In this document: positions 23,893 through 33,599 of the stretch, piece by piece
Layout of the letters: the number at the start of each line of letters is the position of its first letter
Numbering within the stretch: position 1 is the stretch's first letter
Assembly (NCBI GenBank): GCA_045540115.1
Contig: JAZQGR010000013.1
Coordinates: 1-64,000 of the forward strand
DNA length: 64,000 nucleotides
Direction of reading: 5' to 3'
Source: Colimorpha_A sp045540115
Lineage (GTDB): Bacteria > Bacillota > Clostridia > Oscillospirales > CAG-272
The notes under the pieces: model-generated
What the model saw: only the letters and a program-made list of their open reading frames with translations
Told to the model about the DNA's origin: nothing
The model's database searches: none
Translations under genes and position numbers: made by a program

Positions 23893-25638
23893 TTAGATCT
23901 TTGGTGTTTTCTTCAAGCAAATAAGCCCGAAAGCGTTTCCGAGAACGGTCTTCGTTGCCTCGGTAAGGCGTACGCGGAAGGCACGTGCGTTATCTTCGTT
24001 TGCCGAAAGGATCGGGCAATCGTGGTAGAAGCGGTTGAACGCCGCGCAGATGTCGAGAATGTATCTCGTGATGACCATCGGCTCGCTGTCGGTGATAGCG
24101 TCGTTCACCTTTTCGGTGAAGAGAGAAAGAACTCTGCAAAGCGCCGCTTCAGCCGCCTGCGGCTCGTAGCCGTTTGTGAGCGACTTTTCGGGAGCTCCGC
24201 CCGCCTTTTCGATGATCGAGCAGCAACGCGCGTATGTGTACTGTGCGTACGGACCGGTGTTACCCTCAAAGGAAAGCGCGTCCTCAAGCGAGAAATCGTT
24301 ATCCTTGATACGGCTGTTTGTAAGATAATAGAATACGATAGCGCCGATACCGACTGCCTCTGCAACCTCGTCCTTGTTTTCAAGGTCGGGGTTCTTTTCT
24401 TCCATTATCGCCTTGACCTTTTCGACCGCCATCTTGAAGAGGTCCTTAAGAAGAATTACGTTACCTGTTCTCGTCGCAAGCTTCATGCCGCCGATAGAAA
24501 CGGTGCCGTAAGGAATGTGTACAAGCTCGCCGTACCATTCGTATCCCATAAGCTCGAGAACCTTGAACCACTGCTGGAAGTGAAGTATCTGCTGATTCGA
24601 CGTAACGTAAACGCACTTGTCAAAGTTGTAATGCTCCTTGCGGTAGACAGCCGCGGCGATGTCACGGGTAGGATAAAGCGTCGAGCCGTCGCGCTTAAGA
24701 ATAAGACAGGGAGGCATATTGTATTCGGAAAGGTCAACTATCGATGCGCCGTCGTCGATCTTGAGCAGATCCTTGTCGCGCAGGCGCTGAACCTGTGCAG
24801 GCATAAGGTCGGTGTAGAAGCTTTCACCCGCGTAGGAATCAAAGGTGATACCGAGCTGCTTGTAGGTCTTTTCGTACTCGTTCAGCGAAATCTCGATAAA
24901 CCATTTCCAGAGCGCGATATTTTCCTTATCGCCGATCTCCATCTTGTGGAACTCGGCACGGCTCTGATCGGCAAGGTCGTCACGAGCAGGGATTCCGTTT
25001 TCGGGATCGCCCTTTATTGTATTGTTGATGCGGACGTAAAGCTCGACGAGCTTGTCGATTCCACCCTCCTCGATCTGCTCCTTGTTGCCCCAAAGCTTGT
25101 AGGCAACGATGAGCTTACCGAACTGCGTTCCCCAGTCGCCGAGGTGGTTTATACCGACGGCGTTCCAGCCGCAGAACTCGTGAAGCTTCTTGAGCGAATG
25201 ACCGATAACGGTCGTTCCGAGATGACCGATATGGAATGGCTTTGCGACGTTCGGCGAAGAATAGTCGATAACGAGCGTTTTGCCCTTACCGCTGTCACTC
25301 TTGCCGTAATCGTCGCCCTCTGAGATCACCTTGTCAAGGATCCCGTCGGTAAAGTAGCTGTCGTCAATAAAGAAGTTAAGATATCCTCCTGCAACCTCGG
25401 CTTTAGCAAGATATTCAACCTTGTCCATCGCCTCGGAAATAAGCGAAGCGATAACGGGAGGCGCCTTACGAAGCGACTTGCTGAGCTTGAAGCAGGGGAA
25501 AGCAATATCGCCCATATCTCTGCTTGGCGGGTATTCGAGCATCGAAAGGAGCTCGGATGCCGTAAGCTCGGATTCGGGGGATATTTTCTTGATAGCGCAG
25601 GCGAGCGCCTGCGAAAGTGTGTTCTTGAAATTTAACAC
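23893..25638 (-). CDS. argS: Arginyl-tRNA synthetase
   Basis: A 581-aa class I aminoacyl-tRNA synthetase. The N-terminal Add-1 tRNA-binding domain (about residues 1-110) is followed by DYSSPNVAKPFHIGHLGTTV with the HIGH motif at 136-139, and by HLGDWGTQFGKLIVAY. The C-terminal DALR anticodon domain includes EGNTGPYAQYTYARCCSI (about 462-479). As in many bacterial ArgS, a clear KMSKS is missing; the equivalent loop reads GGMKLATRTGN. It is the first gene of its group, with its own promoter. Confidence 0.97.
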   Translation of the reverse strand: MLNFKNTLSQALACAIKKISPESELTASELLSMLEYPPSRDMGDIAFPCFKLSKSLRKAPPVIASLISEAMDKVEYLAKAEVAGGYLNFFIDDSYFTDGILDKVISEGDDYGKSDSGKGKTLVIDYSSPNVAKPFHIGHLGTTVIGHSLKKLHEFCGWNAVGINHLGDWGTQFGKLIVAYKLWGNKEQIEEGGIDKLVELYVRINNTIKGDPENGIPARDDLADQSRAEFHKMEIGDKENIALWKWFIEISLNEYEKTYKQLGITFDSYAGESFYTDLMPAQVQRLRDKDLLKIDDGASIVDLSEYNMPPCLILKRDGSTLYPTRDIAAAVYRKEHYNFDKCVYVTSNQQILHFQQWFKVLELMGYEWYGELVHIPYGTVSIGGMKLATRTGNVILLKDLFKMAVEKVKAIMEEKNPDLENKDEVAEAVGIGAIVFYYLTNSRIKDNDFSLEDALSFEGNTGPYAQYTYARCCSIIEKAGGAPEKSLTNGYEPQAAEAALCRVLSLFTEKVNDAITDSEPMVITRYILDICAAFNRFYHDCPILSANEDNARAFRVRLTEATKTVLGNAFGLICLKKTPKI

Positions 25639-25676
25639 TGTCGTTCCTCCGTATTATAAATGCACATACATACTCT

Positions 25677-25705
25677 ATTCTACTACATTATAAAGTATTT
25701 GTCAA
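25677..25705 (-). promoter_or_regulatory. Sigma-A promoter of argS-yebC-PHP
   Basis: On the minus strand, a perfect TTGACA (25700-25705) and TAGAAT (25677-25682) are spaced by 17 bp, about 39 bp before the argS start. No T-box was recognised in this short leader. Confidence 0.8.
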
Positions 25706-25762
25706 TAGAATAAGGGCAGAGAAACACCTGTAAAGGGCGCGTTTTTTTGTCATTTTTGACAC

Positions 25763-25794
25763 AAAAAATCCCCCGCGCCGTTTTGGCGCGGGGG
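25763..25794 (-). terminator. Terminator of the metallophosphoesterase gene
   Basis: On the minus strand, a 10-bp GC-rich stem CCCCCGCGCC/GGCGCGGGGG (25770-25794) is followed by an A and six T residues. Confidence 0.92.
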
Positions 25795-25802
25795 TTATAT
25801 TG

Positions 25803-26654
25803 TCAGGAATGAAATACGTAGAGATAAGGCGGATATTTGGTGTTGAGAGGAGAGGTGTATTGGGTAACGTTACCGAGCTTGCTTTCATGCTCAATGTGAC
25901 AGTCGCCGCAGATGATCGCCTTGATGTTCGTGTCGGGAGCTCCGACCTTGTCAAATACGACCTTCCAGCTGTCGCCTTTGCAAACGCCCTCGTCGCCGAT
26001 GCTCCAGTCGGGCTTGTTCTGGTCTGCATGATGCTTGTGGAACTCCTTGGTTGAAAGCGGAACGTGCTGGAAAAGAACAACGTTTTCTTCGCCCTCAAGC
26101 GCGTTTACAAGATCGTTCAGCGACTTCTCGGGGTAGTAATACGGGCCGTTGTAAACTCCGATGAGAGTGAGCTCGCCGAGCTTCATCTTCTGAAGATCGG
26201 TATTCTCTCCCGTAAGCGCCTTGAATATATTGCGGACCTCACTGTTCGGAAGACTCGAGAAGATCATATCGTGATTTCCGATAACGTACATATAGGGAGT
26301 ATTGAGCTTGTCAAGATTCCTTTTTACAAAATCGAAGCCGGACTGCGAGAAGAAGTCCATAATGTCGCCCGTAAATACGATAACGTCGGCACAATCGGGG
26401 TTAGCGGCAAGCTCGTCGCACATCTTTTCAAACAGCTCGGCGGTGGTAACACCGTCAACCTTGAAGGCTTCATGGCGAAGCTTATAGAAATCATAAAGCT
26501 TCGTTCCTGCCCAGTAGCCGTCGCCCTGAATTACGAATTCGCCCTCCTCCTCGGTGCATACCACGATGTGAGAATCGGTAATATGCAAAATACGGTATTC
26601 CTTTTCAAGACCGGGGATTATGACGTCTTTTCTTACAAATTCGTTAGTTCTCAT
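25803..26654 (-). CDS. Calcineurin-like metallophosphoesterase
   Basis: A 283-aa protein with the metallophosphoesterase motifs in order: ITDSHI (DxH, about residue 26), FTGDIMD (about 94), VIGNHDMI (GNHD, about 124), LFQHVPL (about 192) and a C-terminal GDCHIEHES, where family members usually have GHxH. The natural substrate is unknown. It is monocistronic, with its own promoter and a strong terminator, and no signal peptide is seen, so it is probably cytosolic. Confidence 0.88.
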   Translation of the reverse strand: MRTNEFVRKDVIIPGLEKEYRILHITDSHIVVCTEEEGEFVIQGDGYWAGTKLYDFYKLRHEAFKVDGVTTAELFEKMCDELAANPDCADVIVFTGDIMDFFSQSGFDFVKRNLDKLNTPYMYVIGNHDMIFSSLPNSEVRNIFKALTGENTDLQKMKLGELTLIGVYNGPYYYPEKSLNDLVNALEGEENVVLFQHVPLSTKEFHKHHADQNKPDWSIGDEGVCKGDSWKVVFDKVGAPDTNIKAIICGDCHIEHESKLGNVTQYTSPLNTKYPPYLYVFHS

Positions 26655-26687
26655 TTTGCACCTCTTCGGTATGATTTTTCTTAGTAC

Positions 26688-26716
26688 ATAGTATCATTTT
26701 TTGCTTCAAAAATCAA
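26688..26716 (-). promoter_or_regulatory. Promoter of the metallophosphoesterase gene
   Basis: On the minus strand, TTGATT (26711-26716) and TACTAT (26688-26693) are separated by 17 bp, about 34 bp before the start codon. Confidence 0.65.
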
Positions 26717-26770
26717 CGGCAAAAATCCCAAAAAACAGGCCTGTTTTTCGTGCAAAATAACGCTAAACAC

Positions 26771-26799
26771 TTGCAATTTACTTTAAACTATGTTATAAT
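26771..26799 (+). promoter_or_regulatory. Sigma-A promoter of the smc operon
   Basis: TTGCAA (26771-26776) and TATAAT (26794-26799) are 17 bp apart. The leader carries a 6-bp hairpin GCCCGC/GCGGGC (26830-26845) before the ribosome binding site. Confidence 0.85.
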
Positions 26800-26873
26800 G
26801 ACTTATTATATATAATAGGCATATTGTTTGCCCGCGCGTGCGGGCGTGAGAACGATTTAAGGAGTAATAAGTT

Positions 26874-29800
26874 TTGAGATTAAAGGCGCTTGAAATGCAG
26901 GGGTTCAAATCCTTCCCCGACAAGACCGTACTGTCCTTCGACCAAGGTATAACCGCCGTCGTCGGACCTAACGGAAGCGGAAAATCGAATATAACCGACG
27001 CAGTCAGATGGGTTCTTGGCGAAATGTCGACCAAGAGCATACGCGGCTCGAAAATGGAGGACGTCATTTTCGGCGGCTCCGATAACCGCCGCCCGATGGG
27101 ATATGCGGAGGTAACGCTCATAATCGACAACACCGTCGGTATCGGACGCCTCGACAGCGAATACGACGAGGTGTCGGTGACGAGACGCTACTACCGCGGA
27201 GGCGACAGCGAATATCTCATAAACGGCAAGGCATCGCGTCTTAAAGACATAGCAGAGCTGTTTATGAATACAGGTGTCGGTAAAACGGGATATTCGAATA
27301 TCGGTCAGGGTAAAATTGCCGAGATAATCTCGCAGAAGAGTGATGAACGCCGTTCGGTATTTGAAGAAGCGGCGGGAATATCGAAATACCGCGTAAGAAA
27401 GAACGAAGCCGAAAGAAAGCTTAAGGACACTGAGGCAAACCTTATCCGCCTTTCCGATATCATAGGCGAGCTTTCCTCCCGCGTCGGTCCGCTTGAAAAG
27501 GAAGCGGCGGCAGCAAGAAAGTATCTTGATCTTTACGAGCAGAAGAAAGAGGTAGACGTAGCGCTTTGGCTATACGACGCCGAAACGATGCGCGCAAGAG
27601 CGAACGAGACCGAGCGCGCGTATATGTCGGCAAAGCTCGCGCTTGAAAGTGCCGAAAGTGAAATATCGGCTCTTGAGTCGAGAAGTGAAAACCTTTACAC
27701 GAAGGCGGCAGAAAGCCAGAGCGGTGCCGAGGAGCTGACGAACCGCGTAAGCGAATATATCGAGAAGCGCCACGGAATCGAGAGCAACAGCCGAGTCCTT
27801 GAAAACGATATACTTCATACCAAGAGCCGTATCGAGCAGACAAAGAACGAAAGTGAGCTTCGCCGTCTGTCGCTTTCCGACGGTGAAAAGCGCGGAGTTG
27901 ATCTTGAAAACGAGCTTAAGGAAAAGACCGCAAAGCTTGAGATCATAAAAAACGAGCTTGAGGAGCTTGATAAAAAGGCGTCGGAAAAGAGAGATATTAT
28001 CTCCTTCCTTGAAGAAAAGATCCTTGAATGTGAGGACGATGAGCGCCTGACCGAAAATAAGCTTATCGACGAAAAGGTTCGCCTGTCTGCCCTGACGGGT
28101 TCGCACGAAAGCGAAAGCGAAAGAAGCCGTTCGCTGAAAAACGAGATAGCGGAGCTTGAGGCTGAGATCGCTGTCATTACCGATGCAATGAAACGCTCCG
28201 AAAAGACGATTGCCGATTATCTTTCTTCAATAGAAGAGGACAAGGCAAAAGCGAGTGAAAAGGAGAACGAAATTTCCGCGCTCCACGAAGAACTTAACGA
28301 GGTCAAGGGAGTGATCGACCGCCTTAACCTTAGCATCGAATCTAAAAATCACCGCGCGGAAACGCTCAAGAGAATGGACGACCTTCTCGAGGGCTATAAC
28401 CATAGCGTAAAGAACGTGATGCATGCTGTTGAGAACGGCGCGATAAAGGGTATTCACGGTCCTGTGTCGAAGCTTATTTCGGTAAAGGGCGAGTATAGCA
28501 TCGCTATCGAAACTGCGCTCGGCGCGAATATTCAGAACATAGTCACAGAGGACGAGGAAGCCGCAAAGTCAGCTATCGCCTATCTTAAAAAGACGAACGG
28601 CGGACGCGCGACCTTCTATCCGCTCACCGCGATGAAGGCGCAGACTCCCGTCATCTCCGCAAACGAGCTGAAGAATAAAAAGGGATATATCGGAATGGCA
28701 GACGCGCTCTGCGATCACGATAAAAAGTACGCAGGAGTCATCGGAAATCTGCTCGGCAGAACGGCGGTATTCGATAATATCGATAACGCGGCGTACGTTG
28801 CAAAATCCTTCGGTTACCGTATAAGAATAGTAACCCTCGACGGACAGATAATAAACGCAGGCGGCTCCTTCACGGGCGGCTCGATCCGTCAGGACAGCGG
28901 CATTCTTACACGCAGTGCCGAGATCTCCTCGCTTAAAAGCGAGGTCGCAAAGCTCGGAATCGAGCTTGGAAGCAAAAAGGCACACGAGAGTGAGCTTAAT
29001 GCCGAGATAGAGAAGCTTAATTCCGAAATCGGCGGCATAAGCGAAAGGATCGCGCTTCTTGCGATGATGCAGAACGCCGAGCAGACGCAATACGAGGTTA
29101 ATAAGAGCAAGCACGAAAGCGAAGGCTTGCGCCTCTCTGCTCTCAATACCGCGCTCGAAGGACTCGGTAGAGAGCACGAGCAGTTCGACATAGAAAAATC
29201 GCAGATCGAACAAACGATAGCGTCGCTTGAAAAGGAGCTTGAAGAAAAGAAAAAGGAGACCGAGAATACCGTCGCCCGCAGAAACGGCGAGGACGATGTG
29301 CTTGCGTCTGTTCTTTCCTCCTATAACGATGGAAGGATCGCTGAAGCGGCGCTCGAGAAGGATGTCGAATCGATAACCTCGGGAATTGCCTTGAACGAAA
29401 GCACAGTAGAAGCGCTCCGCGAGCAGATAGCACGTTCCGAGGAGCTTAACGCGACGCTTGAGCAGAAGCTTGCCGACATCAAGAAGCGCATAAGCGAAAA
29501 CAAGGTCACCTTTGATACGCTTGCGGACGATATCAGCGCCCTTGAAGCCGAGAGAAGCAAGCTTATCTCTCAGAATATCGAGTACGAGAAGATACAGAGC
29601 CGCATAAGAGAGGAGCTTCGTGAGAAAACTCATGTAAGAGAGACCCTCTTCCGCGAGTTTACAAAGCTTGAGGGCGTAAGAGAAAACCTTACTACCGAGC
29701 ACGACCGACTTGCAGCCAAGATATGGGAGGACTACGAGCTTACCTATACAGCGGCAACAGAGCTGAATTACGCACCCGTGACCGAGGAAACGCGCCCGAC

Positions 29801-30470
29801 CTACGGCGCGCGCCAGACAGAGCTTCGCAATAAGCTCCGCGCGCTCGGACACGTAAACGTAGGTGCGATAGAGGAATACGCCGACGTCAAGGAGCGATAC
29901 GATTTCAATACCGCGCAGTTTGAGGATCTTACGAAGGCGCGCGAGAGCCTTGACGGAATCATTTCCCGACTTGAAAAGGAAATGAAGACGATGTTCGTCA
30001 CTGCCTTTGAGGAGATCAATAAAAACTTCAAGGTAACGTTCAAGGAGCTTTTCGGCGGCGGTACGGCGGAAATATCCTTGACCGACCCCGAAAACGTTCT
30101 GACGAGCGGAATCGAAATAAAGGTCGCACCTCCAGGAAAGATAATAAAGAATCTTATATCGCTGTCCGGAGGAGAGCAGTCCTTCGTTGCTATCGCGCTT
30201 ATATTCGCGATACTGAACGTAAACCCGACACCGTTCTGCATATTCGACGAGATCGAAAGTGCACTTGACGAGGTAAACGTTGTGCGCCTCTCCGATTATA
30301 TGCACCGATACTCCGAGAAGACGCAGTTTATCGTCATCACACACCGCCGCGGTACCATGGAGGCATCCGATATGCTATACGGTATTACGATGCCCGACAG
30401 AGGCATATCGAAGGTGCTCAGCATGAACGTAAATGAGGTTGAAAAGAAAATGGGAGGAGAGCTTAACTGA
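26874..30470 (+). CDS. smc: Chromosome segregation protein SMC
   Basis: A 1198-aa structural-maintenance-of-chromosomes ATPase that compacts and segregates the nucleoid with ScpA and ScpB. Walker A GPNGSGKS is at residues 31-38. Long coiled coils flank a hinge (about 510-680). Near the C-terminus are the signature LSGGEQSFVAIAL and Walker B FCIFDEIESALDEVN. The start is TTG at 26874, with AAGGAG nine bases upstream, and gives the normal MRLKALEMQGFKSF opening. It heads an operon with ftsY; rnc, often just upstream of smc, is not here. Long antisense open frames inside it are codon-bias shadows. Confidence 0.97.
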   Translation: MRLKALEMQGFKSFPDKTVLSFDQGITAVVGPNGSGKSNITDAVRWVLGEMSTKSIRGSKMEDVIFGGSDNRRPMGYAEVTLIIDNTVGIGRLDSEYDEVSVTRRYYRGGDSEYLINGKASRLKDIAELFMNTGVGKTGYSNIGQGKIAEIISQKSDERRSVFEEAAGISKYRVRKNEAERKLKDTEANLIRLSDIIGELSSRVGPLEKEAAAARKYLDLYEQKKEVDVALWLYDAETMRARANETERAYMSAKLALESAESEISALESRSENLYTKAAESQSGAEELTNRVSEYIEKRHGIESNSRVLENDILHTKSRIEQTKNESELRRLSLSDGEKRGVDLENELKEKTAKLEIIKNELEELDKKASEKRDIISFLEEKILECEDDERLTENKLIDEKVRLSALTGSHESESERSRSLKNEIAELEAEIAVITDAMKRSEKTIADYLSSIEEDKAKASEKENEISALHEELNEVKGVIDRLNLSIESKNHRAETLKRMDDLLEGYNHSVKNVMHAVENGAIKGIHGPVSKLISVKGEYSIAIETALGANIQNIVTEDEEAAKSAIAYLKKTNGGRATFYPLTAMKAQTPVISANELKNKKGYIGMADALCDHDKKYAGVIGNLLGRTAVFDNIDNAAYVAKSFGYRIRIVTLDGQIINAGGSFTGGSIRQDSGILTRSAEISSLKSEVAKLGIELGSKKAHESELNAEIEKLNSEIGGISERIALLAMMQNAEQTQYEVNKSKHESEGLRLSALNTALEGLGREHEQFDIEKSQIEQTIASLEKELEEKKKETENTVARRNGEDDVLASVLSSYNDGRIAEAALEKDVESITSGIALNESTVEALREQIARSEELNATLEQKLADIKKRISENKVTFDTLADDISALEAERSKLISQNIEYEKIQSRIREELREKTHVRETLFREFTKLEGVRENLTTEHDRLAAKIWEDYELTYTAATELNYAPVTEETRPTYGARQTELRNKLRALGHVNVGAIEEYADVKERYDFNTAQFEDLTKARESLDGIISRLEKEMKTMFVTAFEEINKNFKVTFKELFGGGTAEISLTDPENVLTSGIEIKVAPPGKIIKNLISLSGGEQSFVAIALIFAILNVNPTPFCIFDEIESALDEVNVVRLSDYMHRYSEKTQFIVITHRRGTMEASDMLYGITMPDRGISKVLSMNVNEVEKKMGGELN

Positions 30471-31375
30471 TGGGCTTTTTCGAAAAACTTAAAGCAGGAC
30501 TTAAAAAAACGAAAAACGCCGTTTTCGGACGGCTCGACAGCCTTTTCAAGGCATTTTCAAAGGTAGACGAGGAGCTTCTTGAGGAGCTTGAGGAAATACT
30601 TATCACAGCCGACGTCGGCGTGAACGTAACCGAAAGCATTCTTGACTCGCTCCGCGAAAAAATAAGAAAAGAGAAGATAACCGATCCTATGGAGGTGAAG
30701 GAGGCACTTCAGTCGCTCCTTCGCGAAAAGGTCGGAGAGGGAGAGAGCCTTGACCTTTCGGTAAGTCCCTCGGTTATTCTCGTTATAGGCGTAAACGGAG
30801 TCGGAAAGACAACGTCGATCGCGAAGATCGCAAATCTTCTCAAAAAGGACGGCAAGAGCGTCCTTCTTGCCGCGGCTGACACCTTCCGCGCCGCTGCTAT
30901 CGATCAGCTCGGCGTGTGGGCAGACCGCGTAGGCGTTGAGCTTATACGCCACGAGGAGGGCTCGGATCCTGCCGCAGTCGTTTTCGATGCGCTCAGCGCC
31001 GCGAAAAAGAGGGGCAGCGACGTTGTCATTGTCGATACCGCAGGGCGTCTTCACAATAAGAAGAACCTGATGGATGAGCTCGCGAAGATAAACAGAGTTA
31101 TCGATCGCGAAACGCCCGGAGCTTCCCGCGAGACGCTTCTCGTTCTCGATGCGACGACGGGACAGAACGCTGTCCTTCAGGCAAAGGAATTTAAGAACGC
31201 AGCTCCCTTGACGGGACTCGTTCTCACAAAGCTCGACGGCACGGCAAAGGGTGGAATCGTATTCTCGATAAAAGAGGAGCTCGGAATCCCCGTAAAATTC
31301 ATCTGTGTCGGTGAGCAGATAGACGATCTACAGTATTTCGTTGCCGATGAATTTGTCACGGCACTGTTTGAATGA
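30470..31375 (+). CDS. ftsY: Signal recognition particle receptor FtsY
   Basis: A 301-aa SRP GTPase that docks ribosome-nascent chains at the membrane. The N domain precedes the G domain with GVNGVGKTTSIAKIA (about residues 107-121), DTFRAAAIDQL, DTAGRLHNK (about 188-196) and TKLDGTAKGG (about 253-262). It lacks the acidic A domain of enterobacteria, as is normal for Firmicutes. The ATG overlaps the smc stop by one base, with GGAGGAG inside the smc end. Confidence 0.97.
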   Translation: MGFFEKLKAGLKKTKNAVFGRLDSLFKAFSKVDEELLEELEEILITADVGVNVTESILDSLREKIRKEKITDPMEVKEALQSLLREKVGEGESLDLSVSPSVILVIGVNGVGKTTSIAKIANLLKKDGKSVLLAAADTFRAAAIDQLGVWADRVGVELIRHEEGSDPAAVVFDALSAAKKRGSDVVIVDTAGRLHNKKNLMDELAKINRVIDRETPGASRETLLVLDATTGQNAVLQAKEFKNAAPLTGLVLTKLDGTAKGGIVFSIKEELGIPVKFICVGEQIDDLQYFVADEFVTALFE

Positions 31376-31376
31376 T

Positions 31377-31985
31377 ATGAAAATTGTACTTGCCTCAAGA
31401 AATCGCCATAAAATAGCGGAGATCGAAAGAGTGCTTAAAGAAAGCGGAGTAAATGACGTAACGCTCCTTTCCCTTGACGATATCGGCTATGACGGCGATA
31501 TAGAAGAAACAGGTAGTACCTTCGAGGAAAACGCTTATATAAAGGCGTGTGTTCCTGCGAAAATGGGCTACTACGCGATAGCGGACGACAGCGGTCTTAG
31601 TGTCGAAGCGCTCGGCGGACGCCCGGGAGTTTATTCCGCGCGTTATGCAGGCGAGCCCTGTAACGATAAAAATAATAATGATAAGCTATTAAGCGAGCTT
31701 GAAAACGTCCCCGACGGCAAACGTGGCGCGGCGTTTATATCGGTCATCGCATTCGTTGACCCGAATAAGATAGACGAGCCTCACTATTTCCGCGGCGAAT
31801 GTAAGGGCGAAATGATCCGGGAGGAGCGCGGAAACGGCGGCTTCGGCTACGACCCGATATTCTATATGCCGCAGCTTGGAAAGACCTATGCCGAGATAAA
31901 TATCGACGAAAAGAACGCAGTCAGCCACCGCGGACAGTCGATACGCCTCTTTGCTAAGTATCTGACGGAGAACAAGCAGTTATGA
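31377..31985 (+). CDS. rdgB: XTP/dITP diphosphatase (RdgB/HAM1 family)
   Basis: A 202-aa pyrophosphatase that removes non-canonical purine nucleotides. Family motifs MKIVLASRNRHKIAEIERVL, DDSGLSVEALGGRPGVYSARYAG and GNGGFGYDPIFYMP are present, and SHRGQSIR is near the C-terminus. The start at 31377, one base after the ftsY stop, gives the family N-terminus; a longer frame inside ftsY is rejected. The stop overlaps nadD by 4 bp. Confidence 0.95.
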   Translation: MKIVLASRNRHKIAEIERVLKESGVNDVTLLSLDDIGYDGDIEETGSTFEENAYIKACVPAKMGYYAIADDSGLSVEALGGRPGVYSARYAGEPCNDKNNNDKLLSELENVPDGKRGAAFISVIAFVDPNKIDEPHYFRGECKGEMIREERGNGGFGYDPIFYMPQLGKTYAEINIDEKNAVSHRGQSIRLFAKYLTENKQL

Positions 31986-33217
31986 AGCGCCTTGGAATCT
32001 ACGGCGGGTCCTTTAACCCGATACATATCGGGCATATTAAGGCGGCAAACGCCTTTTACGACGAAATGATGCTTGACGAGCTGATAATAATTCCGACGGC
32101 GGTCTCGCCCTTTAAGACGGACGACCTTGATAACGATCCGCGCGAGCGCCTGAAAATGGTAAATGCGGCGTTTGAAAACAGTGATAGAAATATCACGGTC
32201 AGCGACTACGAGATAGAAAAGGGTGGCAAAAGCTATACTTATCTTACTCTCGAGCATTTTTCCTCCCCTGATACCGAGCTGTATTTCCTGATGGGTACCG
32301 ATATGCTCCTGTCGCTTGACGGATGGAAAAATCCCGATATCATCTTAAAGCTGGCGACGGTATGCCACGTCAGGCGCGAAGACGTTGATCCCGAAACCGA
32401 AAAGGAGATCGGGGAAGCAAAAGCGCGATACGAAAAAGAATATAGCGCAAGAATAATCGACCTTGTTTCCGAACCGTTTGAAATTTCTTCTACCGAGATA
32501 AGAAACGCGGTAAAGGAAGGGAAGAGCATTTCGGATTATGTTACTGACGAGGTCGGGAATATAATCAAAAATGACAAGCTGTACCTGACTTGCCCGCTCT
32601 ACGCGGCAGTCAGAAGGCTTGTGAAAGAGAAAAGATGGAAGCACATTTTCGGTACCGAAGAGGAGGCAAAGAGTCTTTCGTGGATATTTGACCTGTCCGA
32701 GACCGACAGCGAGCGTCTGCGCCGCGCGGCACTGCTTCACGATATAACGAAGTACCTTACCCGCGATGAACACCTTGCGTTTCTTAATGAGATGGGAGTA
32801 ATGCCCGACGAGGGAACGCTTGCAAGCGATAAAACGCTTCATCAGATGACGGGCGCGTATATGGCGAAAAAGCTTTATCCCGATTATGTGGACGATGCCG
32901 TTTTTGACGCGATACGGTACCATACGACGGGCAAGGCGGATATGCCGCTTCTGACGAAGCTGATGTATCTATGTGACTTCATCGAGCCGACGCGAACCTT
33001 TCCCGACTGCGTGAAGCTTCGCGCAATATTCTATGAAATGATAGAAAAAGGCAATAAGCTTCGCACGCTTGACGAGATAATGCTGATAGCGCTCGATATG
33101 ACGGTCGCGGACCTAAAGGAAAACGGTCACCCGATACATTCGGACACCGAAAAAGCAAGAGAATATATTAAAGAAAAGCTAAAGGAAAACAACTATGGAA
33201 GAAAAGAAAGTATTTGA
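31982..33217 (+). CDS. nadD: NadD nicotinate-nucleotide adenylyltransferase fused to YqeK-like HD hydrolase
   Basis: A 411-aa bifunctional protein. Residues 1-200 are NadD: GIYGGSFNPIHIGHI (HIGH at 15-18) and the late ISSTEIR motif; it makes deamido-NAD from NaMN. Residues about 205-400 are the HD domain of the YqeK family: WKHIFGTEEEA (H221), AALLHDITK (about 250-258), AIRYHTTG and LCDFIEPTR. YqeK proteins hydrolyse Ap4A symmetrically. In B. subtilis the two are separate adjacent genes; here they are one chain with no stop between. It overlaps rdgB by 4 bp and rsfS by 23 bp. Confidence 0.94.
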   Translation: MKRLGIYGGSFNPIHIGHIKAANAFYDEMMLDELIIIPTAVSPFKTDDLDNDPRERLKMVNAAFENSDRNITVSDYEIEKGGKSYTYLTLEHFSSPDTELYFLMGTDMLLSLDGWKNPDIILKLATVCHVRREDVDPETEKEIGEAKARYEKEYSARIIDLVSEPFEISSTEIRNAVKEGKSISDYVTDEVGNIIKNDKLYLTCPLYAAVRRLVKEKRWKHIFGTEEEAKSLSWIFDLSETDSERLRRAALLHDITKYLTRDEHLAFLNEMGVMPDEGTLASDKTLHQMTGAYMAKKLYPDYVDDAVFDAIRYHTTGKADMPLLTKLMYLCDFIEPTRTFPDCVKLRAIFYEMIEKGNKLRTLDEIMLIALDMTVADLKENGHPIHSDTEKAREYIKEKLKENNYGRKESI

Positions 33218-33572
33218 ACCGAAAGAAATTGCGGAAATGATAATAAAGGTGCTTGACGCACGCAAGGGACGCAATATCAAGCTTCTTCACGTAACCGAGA
33301 AGACAGTCCTTGCAGACTATTTCGTTATCTGCGGCGGTAACTCCACAACGCAGGTAAAGGGTCTATCCGACGAGGTCGAATACAAGCTCGGTCTTGAGGG
33401 CGTAACTGCAGACCACGTAGAAGGACACGACAGCGCGTCGTGGGTGCTTCTCGACTATTCGAGCGTTATAGTAAACATCTTCACGCCCGACGCAAGAGAG
33501 TTTTACAATCTCGAAAAGCTCTGGGCAGAGGCAGAAGAAGTAGACATTTCGGAGCTTCTCACAGAAGACTGA
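33195..33572 (+). CDS. rsfS: Ribosome silencing factor RsfS
   Basis: A 125-aa protein that binds L14 on the 50S subunit and blocks subunit joining in starvation. The family signatures LADYFVICGGNSTTQVKGL and GHDSASWVLLDYSSVIVNIF are present, ending in FYNLEKLW. The usual nadD-yqeK-rsfS order is kept. The start overlaps the nadD end by 23 bp. Confidence 0.96.
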   Translation: MEEKKVFEPKEIAEMIIKVLDARKGRNIKLLHVTEKTVLADYFVICGGNSTTQVKGLSDEVEYKLGLEGVTADHVEGHDSASWVLLDYSSVIVNIFTPDAREFYNLEKLWAEAEEVDISELLTED

Positions 33573-33599
33573 TATTTTTAACAGAAAAGGAGTATGGAT

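Noticed and set aside
24022..25323. 433-codon open frame antisense to argS
   Set aside because: Shadow of argS with no start signals; similar shadows occur over lpdA (54877-56022), the fused E1 (56936-58036) and dgt (5326-6492).
25640..25700. T-box leader for argS
   Set aside because: The leader is only about 40 nt, far too short for a T-box.
28569..30344. 591-codon open frame antisense to smc
   Set aside because: It lies wholly inside smc on the other strand, has no ribosome binding site and no recognisable domain; such frames arise from the codon bias of the sense gene.
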